Below are positions 8,501-12,973 of a stretch of 13,821 nucleotides of DNA, in pieces. This DNA comes from Burkholderiales bacterium (GTDB lineage Bacteria > Pseudomonadota > Gammaproteobacteria > Burkholderiales > Burkholderiaceae_C): contig CANHOE010000027.1 of assembly GCA_947462175.1 (NCBI GenBank), positions 1-13,821 of the forward strand, read 5' to 3'. Under the pieces are notes generated by a model. That model was not told the origin of the DNA, ran no database searches, and saw only the letters and a list, made by a program, of their open reading frames with translations. Within the stretch, counting starts at the first letter, position 1; every line of letters starts with the position of its first letter. The position numbers and the translations under genes were made by a program.

Positions 8501-8855
8501 TGATTCGCTGACGGTGCGCAGGGTGACCGAGCGCATGCTGTTGCGCGAGGGCTATCGCGTCATGCTGGCCAAGGATGGGCTCGACGCCCTTGAGCGACTG
8601 GCGCAAGAGAAGCCTGCCATCGTGCTCAGCGACATCGAGATGCCGCGCATGGATGGCTTCGATCTGGTGCGCAACCTGCGCGCTGACCCGCGCCTGCATG
8701 AGTTGCCCGTGATCATGATCACGTCGCGGATCGCGCAGAAGCACCGCGACTATGCGGCGGAACTGGGGGTCGAGCATTACCTCGGCAAGCCGTATTCGGA
8801 AGAAGACCTGCTGGCCCTGATTGCGCGCTGCATCGCTGCGCGCGTGACAGCGTGA
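2502..8855 (+). CDS. chpA: ChpA/PilL, multi-phosphotransfer hybrid CheA kinase with receiver domain
   Basis: This 2117-residue kinase should autophosphorylate under control of PilJ/PilI and pass phosphate to PilG/PilH. Order: Hpt-like module with H68 in LHQGVGAMELV; a FimL-like helical region (200-450); a Ser version with S499 in LSAMRGVLSVLG; classical Hpt H751 in HTLKGSARMVGL; Hpt H1083 in HSLAGSSATVGF (Ala in place of the usual Lys); Hpt H1340 in HTLKGGARLAG; CheA dimerisation region (about 1505-1650); ATPase with N-box HLVRNSVTHGIE (1690-1701), G1 DDGAGLD (1734-1740), F-box FTPGFST (1770-1776) and G2 SGRGVGMDVV (1784-1793); CheW-like P5 (about 1825-1965); receiver with D2000/D2001, phosphoacceptor D2044 and K2096. 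Acidic Ala/Pro-rich linkers occupy 830-1030, 1160-1295 and 1405-1500. P. aeruginosa ChpA (about 2470 residues) has eight such modules; this one shows five. Start ATG 2502 has CAAGG six bases upstream. pilJ ends 46 bases before. Confidence 0.95.
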   Translation: MDGLRNPQSVDGLSDLSALSWVQEELRRSLELALKSLRRHLKESETTFDADVDVVDPAVLNSARQHLHQGVGAMELVALQAGASLLRACEASVQRFITKPRSIDAQGVAAIEAACFALMDYVARLLAGKSVSSLAMFPQYRAVQEIAGADRIHPADLWFHDWQWLPLPSDDRAVACQPDAATRSAIEGRMLSIMRVPTPAAAQRMSHIFAGLGAGTDDPEAATLWKLAAAMFEAQAAGLLSPDVFSKRVASRLLAQLRILERGGSEISEPLARDLLFFCAQADSPGDGRRAPRLAAVRQAYDLVHHLAGDYHSSALGRFDPALIAQASKRVAAAKESWSGVAGGELHRINGLTEQFALAGESLKRLFPSGDLLAEELRAAATLTQQTAAAPSTALAMEAATSLLYVEACLEDAEFDHPELAARIQRLSQRMGSVRQGAVPQPLEGWMEELYRRMSDRQTMGSVVQELRTTLSDAEKQIDQFFRNPADPTVLIPVPNHLSAMRGVLSVLGMDHAASALLRMRDEVDGLSSTEVDLSRVGQAGVFDRLAGNLGALGFLIDMLSVQPALAKSLFTYDPEAGTLSPVMGRSDRSSVTPGEPSPVAAEPRLIEQAQMLAFNAAREDVSIDAVARDLERLSQEATAADQTALAATVNKARIALEAAGDADAINAARDQLSEALADFVHSSSEPTSPDLTVTAAREVGADDATDDDEMREVFLEEAREVIDTARGACAGLATAPDDLQRLTILRRAFHTLKGSARMVGLTEFGEAAWVCEQLYNTRLSEQRNADEPLLRYTSEALGQFAHWIDEIAAVRPVTHSAAQMAQAAKRLDTESTPAPDMAAAALPMLTESQPLATAEAANIDALPTDLDMAPALDPRADDTLAFHVDAMVDLDLNVPAAEAPAQWGEAVDLHANAMFEPFDPQATMPLAHGSMDREWSDDLPSDPLAATELGASPSPDFELLSLELDPLPLESDIAAQIDAGSQTDFDLQFGDEATVAVAQPVPEPAPVPASEAEADGDAAPTLSLAADDDETKVIGSLRIGIPLFNIYLNEADELSRRLCTELSEWSMELALPISDSAVALAHSLAGSSATVGFADLSNLARTLEHALARSAAIGAGTTEEGALFTDAAEEIRHLLHQFAAGFLKQPSEALLARLADHELSSAKRLETATSELDAEALLDSEDAPLGAAIDLHFDLGDTSAPHALDAVEAPDGDAPLTEASPSAVHADAEVDERGPAPEFTTETEMQRLDPLGFAVLKPLSESPVAELELDRLRVLPSEPSQHFDDEEDIDVGDAIDAELFPIFEEEAEELLGQLATRLQEWVRHPEDPQAPAGAMRTLHTLKGGARLAGAMRLGELVHRLESRIENLTALAADAAAPVHQIEPLLGRCDALRQAFETVQKAVAAGDGVPPEDDDGGAAPTPVRAEAVPTANTPPDSAAAESQPINMPPNVAPADHTTSDVSSALVPVPPAEAVADDIDWSRFDGIEAPELPRATAASNATSAVRVRAPLLDRLVNQAGEVSITRSRIASDVDQIKESLSDLTENLERLRSQLRDIELQAETQISSRMEAAKLAAVAFDPLEFDRFTRFQELTRMMAESVNDVATVQRTLQQTLQGTEDDLAAQARLTRELQDDLLRTRMVEFEGLSDRLYRVVRQAAKETGKQVRLDIVGGSIEIDRGVLDRMTSAFEHLVRNSVTHGIELPTARTAAGKDATGAIVIAVTQDGNEVGVDVRDDGAGLDLNRIRDKALANGLIAADAALSDDQLANLIFTPGFSTAEKVTELSGRGVGMDVVRSEVQAIGGRIETSTSLGQGTSFKLVLPLTTAVTQVVMVRCGELTVGVPSTLVAAVRRLPSAEVQQAYQSGTCVVDGDALPFYWLGALLQTSACSATPPERSGQLLVVRSASQRVVIHVDDVVGNQEVVVKNLGPQLSRMPGLAGMTLQASGSVSLIYNPVALATLYGAAARIATLAALQSRGSGRVEVAEAHNSAAPLAPLVLVVDDSLTVRRVTERMLLREGYRVMLAKDGLDALERLAQEKPAIVLSDIEMPRMDGFDLVRNLRADPRLHELPVIMITSRIAQKHRDYAAELGVEHYLGKPYSEEDLLALIARCIAARVTA

Positions 8856-8895
8856 GGGCGCTCACCGGCCACTCAGCCGGGAAGCTGCGATTGCC

Positions 8896-9927
8896 ATGAT
8901 CGAGTTTGCCGACCAGATTGCTGAACTCACCAGTTACCGGGACCGCGAGCAGCTCGATGTGGCGTTGGCCGGTGCGCTGAAAGATTTGCTGCAGCCTCGC
9001 TCGGTGACCATTCGGCGCTGCGTCGGCGAGGGCGATGAACGGCATTGGTTGACCCGCGCTCGTCTGAGCGGCAACAGCTCGGTTGCAACCTCCGATGGGC
9101 CATGGAGCGACCTCCACACCCTTCCTAAACTTGTCGCAGGCGAGGCCCGATGCGTGGCCTACAGCGAGCAGCGGATGGTGCTGGTGCCTGGGCTACCGTA
9201 CCTCACCTATTTCCCGCTGTATGGCGGCGATGCCGTGGTCGGCGTGATCGAGATTGAAACCCAGGCAGCGCCAGACAAGCATGCGCAACGCACTGTGCAG
9301 GGCGTGCTGCGCATCTATCGGAATTTCGAGCGCCTGCTGCACTATTCAGAGCGCGACTCGCTGACAGGCCTGCTCAATCGCAAGACCTTCGATGAAAATT
9401 TCATGAAGGCGACCGCCGACATGGAGTTGCCGCATGAACACCTGCGTGATGGCAGGCGCGTAGGCCGAAGTCCTTGTAGCTACTGGATCGGTGTCATCGA
9501 CATCGACCATTTCAAGCGTGTCAATGACCGGTTCGGCCACCTGATCGGTGACGAGGTGCTGCTGCTGCTGTCCCGACTGATGGGTCGCAGCTTCCGCATC
9601 CATGACAGGCTTTACCGCTTCGGCGGTGAAGAGTTCCTCGTGCTGATGCGTTGTCACGGCGAGGACGACGCTGCGCAGGCCTTTGAGCGCTTTCGCAGCA
9701 ACACCGAGTTGTTCCAGTTTCCGCAGGTCGGAACGGTCACGGTCAGCGTTGGCTTCACCGCCGTGCGGCCTGCTGACACACCCAGCGGTGCGTTTGAGCG
9801 TGCCGACAAGGCGGTGTACCACGCGAAAGCGAATGGCCGCAACCAGGTGTGCAGCCACGCCGATCTGCTGGCCAGTGGCATGCTCGTGGAAGGCAGCGCC
9901 AAGCTGGGTGACGTCGAACTGTTCTAG
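8896..9927 (+). CDS. GGDEF diguanylate cyclase with N-terminal GAF-like region
   Basis: This 343-residue protein should convert two GTP to c-di-GMP in the cytoplasm; no membrane helix is visible. Residues 1-145 look like a GAF-type sensor fold (for example YLTYFPLYGGDAVVGVIEIE, 102-121), assigned by pattern only. The catalytic domain runs from DSLTGLLNR (154-162), through IDIDHFKRVND (201-211) with metal-binding D202 and N210/D211, to the active GGEEF (243-247), SVGF (284-287) and ADKAVYHAKANGRNQV (303-318). RIHD (234-237), exactly five residues before GGEEF, is a product-inhibition I-site. An insertion rich in His/Arg (about 174-195) precedes the first beta-strand motif. The start is 40 bases after chpA, so co-transcription is likely. 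GGGA (8879-8882) is the only ribosome-site candidate and is rather distant. The stop TAG overlaps the stop of the convergent photolyase gene. It has no symbol I recognise. Confidence 0.92.
   Translation: MIEFADQIAELTSYRDREQLDVALAGALKDLLQPRSVTIRRCVGEGDERHWLTRARLSGNSSVATSDGPWSDLHTLPKLVAGEARCVAYSEQRMVLVPGLPYLTYFPLYGGDAVVGVIEIETQAAPDKHAQRTVQGVLRIYRNFERLLHYSERDSLTGLLNRKTFDENFMKATADMELPHEHLRDGRRVGRSPCSYWIGVIDIDHFKRVNDRFGHLIGDEVLLLLSRLMGRSFRIHDRLYRFGGEEFLVLMRCHGEDDAAQAFERFRSNTELFQFPQVGTVTVSVGFTAVRPADTPSGAFERADKAVYHAKANGRNQVCSHADLLASGMLVEGSAKLGDVELF
9924..9927. other. Shared CTAG: overlapping stop codons of convergent genes
   Basis: The cyclase gene ends with TAG at 9925-9927 on the + strand. The photolyase gene ends with TAG on the - strand, seen as CTA at 9924-9926. 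The palindrome CTAG supplies both stops, so there is no intergenic space and no room for a terminator that does not lie inside one of the coding regions. Confidence 0.95.
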
Positions 9928-11417
9928 CCAGCTGCGTTGGCCCTCTCTGCCTTGACCACCGCGTAGCGTTGCAGCGTCCTCGCTCTGGCCTCATCGTGCT
10001 GCACCAGCGGCGGCGGATAGTCCTGGCCCAGCACCAGTCCAGAAGCTGCCAGATCGATCGGGCGAGCCGTCCATGGGGCATGAAGCGCTGTATCGGGCAG
10101 CGCGGCAAGCTGCGGTAGGTAGCGACGGATGAACTTGCCCGCGGGATCGAACTTCTGGCTCTGGCTGACCGGGTTGAAGATGCGGAAATAGGGCTGCGCA
10201 TCACAGCCGCTGGAGCTTGCCCACTGCCAGCCGCCATTGTTGGCAGCGAGGTCGAAGTCGTTGAGCTTCTCAGCGAAGTAGCGCTCGCCCCAGCGCCAGT
10301 CGATGCCGAGGTCTTTCACCAGGAAGCTCGCCACCACCATGCGCAACCGGTTGTGCATGTAGCCCGTCTGGTTGATCTGCGCCATCGCTGCGTCGACCAG
10401 CGGATAGCCCGTGCGTCCCTCGCACCATGCGGAAAACAGCGCATCGGCGTGCTTGCCGTGTTCCCACTTGATGTGATCGTAGGGCGCCTTGAACGAACGG
10501 CTGACGACGTGCGGATGGTGGTGCATCACCTGGTGATAGAAATCGCGCCAGATCAACTCCGACAGCCACACCTCCGCCCCGCGCGAACCCGCCTGTCGGC
10601 GTTGCCAGGCCTCACGGGCCAATTGGCGAATGGAGATCGTGCCGAAGCGAAGGTGCACCGACAGATAGCTCGGTCCCTTGACCGCAGGGAAATTGCGGGT
10701 GTCTTCGTAGGCGTCGATGCGCGCGAGAAAATCGTTGAACGAAGCCTGTGCGCCGCGGGCGCCGTCACCCATGCGCAGTGACGACAGATTGGTGGCTTCG
10801 AAGCCGATTTCAGCCAGTGACGGGGGACCGGCGACGATGCTCTGGGGCACGGCCGCCAAGTGCGCGGCATGCGGCTCGATGGCCCAGGGTGCCAGGTGTT
10901 CCGGCGACAGCCGCTTGAGCCAGGCATTCTTGTAGGGAGTGAACACGCCATACGGAGTGCCCGATCCGGTCAGCACCTCGCTGCGTTCGAACACGACATG
11001 GTCCTTGCTGGTGTGCAGGGCGATTCCGGCATTGGCCAGACGGCCTCTCACCTGGGCGTCGCGCGCCAGTGCCACCGGTTCGTCGTCGTGGCTGGCATAC
11101 ACCGCCTGTACGCGCAGCTGCTGGGCCAATGCGGGAATCTCGTCACGAGCCCAGCCGTGGCGCACGATCAGCCCCGTGCCGGCTACGCCATGCGCTGCGC
11201 CAAGTGCGGCCAGCTGCGCCTGCAGCTCGGCGAGACTGTTGAGGATGAACTCCACGCGGCGGTCGGCGCGCGGCAGCGGGTCGAGGATTTGCTGGTCGAG
11301 CACGAACACACACCAGACGTGGCGAGCCGAGCGCAGCGCATGGTGCAGCGCCGCGTGGTCATCAGTGCGCAGGTCGCGCCGAAACCAGACCAGGGCTGCG
11401 TCAATCGAAGGTTGCAT
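9924..11417 (-). CDS. phrB: Class I cyclobutane pyrimidine dimer DNA photolyase
   Basis: A 497-residue FAD flavoprotein that splits UV-induced pyrimidine dimers in DNA using light. The N-terminal alpha/beta antenna domain starts ALVWFRRDLRTDDHAAL (8-24). The FAD domain contains ELIWRDFYHQVMHHHP (287-302), EGRTGYPLVDAAMAQINQTG (333-352), MHNRLRMVVASFLVKDL (354-370), NNGGWQWASSSG (393-404) and QPYFRIFNP (408-416). By alignment from memory with E. coli PhrB (472 residues), the electron-transfer Trp triad is W397, W374 and W318. The class I motif NGGWQWA with the QPYFRIFNP block argues against a (6-4) photolyase or cryptochrome. The start is MQPS at 11417, because homology begins there; an upstream in-frame start at 11552 would run into yqgE. 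GAGG (11423-11420) lies only two bases before the ATG, an unusually short spacing. The gene stands alone on this strand, 33 bases from the divergent yqgE. Confidence 0.94.
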   Translation of the reverse strand: MQPSIDAALVWFRRDLRTDDHAALHHALRSARHVWCVFVLDQQILDPLPRADRRVEFILNSLAELQAQLAALGAAHGVAGTGLIVRHGWARDEIPALAQQLRVQAVYASHDDEPVALARDAQVRGRLANAGIALHTSKDHVVFERSEVLTGSGTPYGVFTPYKNAWLKRLSPEHLAPWAIEPHAAHLAAVPQSIVAGPPSLAEIGFEATNLSSLRMGDGARGAQASFNDFLARIDAYEDTRNFPAVKGPSYLSVHLRFGTISIRQLAREAWQRRQAGSRGAEVWLSELIWRDFYHQVMHHHPHVVSRSFKAPYDHIKWEHGKHADALFSAWCEGRTGYPLVDAAMAQINQTGYMHNRLRMVVASFLVKDLGIDWRWGERYFAEKLNDFDLAANNGGWQWASSSGCDAQPYFRIFNPVSQSQKFDPAGKFIRRYLPQLAALPDTALHAPWTARPIDLAASGLVLGQDYPPPLVQHDEARARTLQRYAVVKAERANAAG

Positions 11418-11450
11418 CACCTCAGTGTGCCGCAGGAATAAAATGCGGGC
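11418..11450. promoter_or_regulatory. Compact divergent intergenic region between phrB and yqgE
   Basis: Only 33 bases separate the two divergent start codons, so promoters must overlap coding sequence. On the + strand TAAAAT (11439-11444) resembles a -10 box at 5 of 6 positions, but no good -35 lies 16-18 bases upstream. TTGCAT at 11412-11417 is 21 bases away. If used, the transcript would start almost at the yqgE ATG (leaderless). The same stretch carries AGGA (11434-11437), which would serve an mRNA starting further upstream. The two readings compete, and I cannot decide between them. Confidence 0.25.
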
Positions 11451-11454
11451 ATGA
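11443..11454 (+). other. Three-codon mini-ORF overlapping the yqgE start
   Basis: ATG CGG GCA TGA at 11443-11454 is preceded by AGGA (11434-11437) at five bases' spacing. Its TGA overlaps the yqgE ATG as ATGA (11451-11454). The Shine-Dalgarno sequence is better placed for this mini-ORF than for yqgE (13 bases). It could feed yqgE by termination and reinitiation, if the mRNA includes it. Confidence 0.3.
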
Positions 11455-12029
11455 GTTCCGGCGGCATCAACCTCACCAACCAGTTCCTGATCGCCATGCC
11501 AGGCATCGGCGGCGACACCTTCGCTGGTGCGGTGATCTACCTGTGCGAGCACACCGACAAGGGTGCGCTGGGCTTGGTCATCAACAAGCCGATCGACATC
11601 AAGCTGAAGAATCTGTTCGAGAAGGTCGAGTTGTCGCTCGATCGCCTGGACCTGGCCGAATCACCGGTCTTCTACGGTGGCCCGGTGCAGACCGAGCGCG
11701 GCTTTGTGCTGCACGAACAGATCGACGATGAAGGTAATCGCTTCAACTCATCACTGCGCATCCCCGGCGGTCTGGAAATGACGACCAGCAAGGACGTGCT
11801 GGAGGCGCTCTCCAGTGGTACCGGGCCGACCAGGATCCTGGTGACGCTGGGCTACAGCGGCTGGGGCGCCGGCCAGCTCGAGGAAGAAATGGGCCGCAAC
11901 AGCTGGATCAATGTTGAAGCCCAGCCCGAGATCATTTTCAGCACGCCGGTCGAACAGCGTTACGACAAGGCGCTGTCGTTGTTGGGTATCGACCCCGCCA
12001 TGCTCAGTGCCGACGCCGGGCATGCCTGA
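11451..12029 (+). CDS. yqgE: YqgE/AlgH family protein (UPF0301)
   Basis: A 192-residue cytoplasmic protein of the YqgE/AlgH family, whose biochemical role is not established. In Pseudomonas the name AlgH came from a proposed link to alginate regulation. Family blocks seen: NLTNQFLIAMPGIGGDTFAG (7-26), VIYLCEHTDKGALGLVINKP (28-47), VFYGGPVQTERGFVLH (73-88) and LGYSGWGAGQLEEE (133-146), ending in FSTPVEQRYDKALSLLGID. The length fits E. coli YqgE (about 187). ATG 11451 is chosen because the family begins a few residues before NLTNQFL; the nearest other ATG (11443) stops after three codons. It is first in an apparent operon with yqgF, whose start lies inside its last codons. It is the same gene pairing as in E. 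coli and P. aeruginosa. Confidence 0.93.
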   Translation: MSSGGINLTNQFLIAMPGIGGDTFAGAVIYLCEHTDKGALGLVINKPIDIKLKNLFEKVELSLDRLDLAESPVFYGGPVQTERGFVLHEQIDDEGNRFNSSLRIPGGLEMTTSKDVLEALSSGTGPTRILVTLGYSGWGAGQLEEEMGRNSWINVEAQPEIIFSTPVEQRYDKALSLLGIDPAMLSADAGHA

Positions 12030-12453
12030 AATCGGCCTCCGCCCGCAGCCCGCGCTTGGTGGCGCGCACCGTGTTCGCACTTATCTGGCGTTTGACTTCG
12101 GCCTGAAGCGCGTTGGCGTCGCCAGCGGAAACACCCTGACGGGCACCGCGCAGCCGCTACGCACGGTCGCCGCCACCGGCGATGCGCGCTTTGCCGCCAT
12201 CGCCCGGCTGGTCGATGAATGGCAGCCCGATGCCCTGGTCGTCGGTGTGCCCTTTCATCCCGATGGCGCCGAACACGAGAACACCCTGCGTGCGCGCCGC
12301 TTCGCCCGCCAACTGCACGGTCGCCTTCGGCTCGATGTACACGAGGTCGACGAGCGCTACACGACCACCGAGGCGCATTCGGAGGGCGCGGGCGATCTCG
12401 ATGCCGCCTCGGCCGCGCTGATCCTCGAACAGTATCTGCGGAGCGTTTCTTGA
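12022..12453 (+). CDS. yqgF: YqgF/RuvX family Holliday junction resolvase-like nuclease (pre-16S rRNA processing)
   Basis: A 143-residue RNase H-fold nuclease, implicated in E. coli in maturation of the 5' end of 16S rRNA and earlier proposed as a resolvase. Blocks seen: LAFDFGLKRVGVASGNTLTG (22-41) with catalytic D25, WQPDALVVGVPFHPDG (67-82), VHEVDERYTTTEA (106-118) and DLDAASAALILEQYL (125-139) with D127. These acidic residues match the RNase H-like site. The segment between TTTEA and the last Asp (HSEGAGDL) is clearly shorter than in E. coli, where about a dozen more residues are present. The start ATG 12022 overlaps the end of yqgE by eight bases, indicating translational coupling. A longer frame from 11911 would run through yqgE and adds no homology. 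An N-terminal tail of about 20 residues precedes the fold. Confidence 0.93.
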   Translation: MPEIGLRPQPALGGAHRVRTYLAFDFGLKRVGVASGNTLTGTAQPLRTVAATGDARFAAIARLVDEWQPDALVVGVPFHPDGAEHENTLRARRFARQLHGRLRLDVHEVDERYTTTEAHSEGAGDLDAASAALILEQYLRSVS

Positions 12454-12470
12454 TGCGAGTCCGGCCATGA
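12453..12470 (+). other. Five-codon mini-ORF bridging yqgF stop and pyrR start
   Basis: The yqgF stop and this ATG overlap (TGATG, 12451-12455). The frame reads ATG CGA GTC CGG CCA TGA. The final TGA (12468-12470) overlaps the pyrR ATG (12467-12469) as ATGA. GGAG at 12440-12443 is nine bases before the mini-ORF start but 23 before pyrR. Ribosomes could thus be handed from yqgF to pyrR; function is inferred only. Confidence 0.3.
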
Positions 12471-12973
12471 GTTCCCTGCATCTCGACGCTGAAGCCCTCT
12501 ACAACGACTTGCTCACTGGCGTGCGCGGCTTGCTACGGCCGAACACGGTGCTGGTCGGCATCTGGTCGGGCGGTGCCTGGCTGGCCGAGCGCCTGCAGCG
12601 CGAACTGGTGCTGGACGGCGAGCACGGCGTGATCTCCAGCGCCTTGCACCGCGACGACTTCAGCTCGCGCGGCATGACAGCGGGTGCCGATCACACTCGC
12701 CTGCCGTTCGAGATCGAGGGCCGTCACATCGTGCTGGTCGATGACGTGCTGTTCACCGGCCGCACGATCCGCGCCGTTGTCAATGAATTGTTTGATTTCG
12801 GCCGGCCGGCCAGCGTGACGCTGGCCGTGCTGGTCGATCGCGGCGGGCGCGAACTGCCGATCGCCGCAGCCTATTCGGCTGCCCGCATCACGCTTCCGGC
12901 GCACCAGCGTCTTTCACTGGTGCGCGATGACGCCGGCCGTTTCAGCTTCGACATCCGGGAGCGCACGGTTTGA
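12467..12973 (+). CDS. pyrR: PyrR-type bifunctional regulator / uracil phosphoribosyltransferase
   Basis: A 168-residue type I phosphoribosyltransferase of the PyrR family. Members convert uracil plus PRPP to UMP, and in Bacillus also bind pyr mRNA to cause attenuation. The PRPP signature is HIVLVDDVLFTGRTIRAVV (87-105) with the DD pair at 92-93. The PyrR block SALHRDDF lies at 58-65, the loop GIWSGGAWLAERL at 31-43, and VLVDRGGRELPIAA follows the signature. The length fits PyrR (about 165-180). It starts 13 bases after yqgF without a well-placed Shine-Dalgarno sequence, and its stop overlaps the pyrB start. In gammaproteobacteria PyrR beside pyrB is common, but RNA-based attenuation is not assured. 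There is no leader here between pyrR and pyrB in which a classical PyrR attenuator could fit. The family is secure; the regulatory role is uncertain. Confidence 0.9.
   Translation: MSSLHLDAEALYNDLLTGVRGLLRPNTVLVGIWSGGAWLAERLQRELVLDGEHGVISSALHRDDFSSRGMTAGADHTRLPFEIEGRHIVLVDDVLFTGRTIRAVVNELFDFGRPASVTLAVLVDRGGRELPIAAAYSAARITLPAHQRLSLVRDDAGRFSFDIRERTV
12958..12961 (+). promoter_or_regulatory. Ribosome binding site deciding the pyrB TTG start
   Basis: GGAG lies inside the pyrR coding end, eight bases before TTG 12970. No in-frame ATG or GTG lies near the expected N-terminus of pyrB (the next Met codon is about 110 codons in). This site therefore supports TTG as the true start, overlapping the pyrR stop as TTGA. 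Confidence 0.6.

Noticed and set aside
8852..8880. Small hairpins (GTGAG/CTCAC and CCGGC/GCCGG) after chpA as a terminator
   Set aside because: The stems are only five base pairs, are mutually exclusive in part, and are not followed by a T-run.
10860..11441. Open frames of 171-193 codons on the + strand opposite the photolyase
   Set aside because: They are antisense to the photolyase N-terminal domain, lack motifs, and run up to the yqgE start without a ribosome site.
11418..11552. 45-residue N-terminal extension of the photolyase (start at 11552)
   Set aside because: It would overlap yqgE by about 100 bases, and photolyase homology starts right after the MQPS start at 11417.
11911..12021. 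Longer yqgF start at 11911
   Set aside because: The added 37 codons run antiparallel in meaning to the well-conserved yqgE end (different frame) and contain nothing of the YqgF family.
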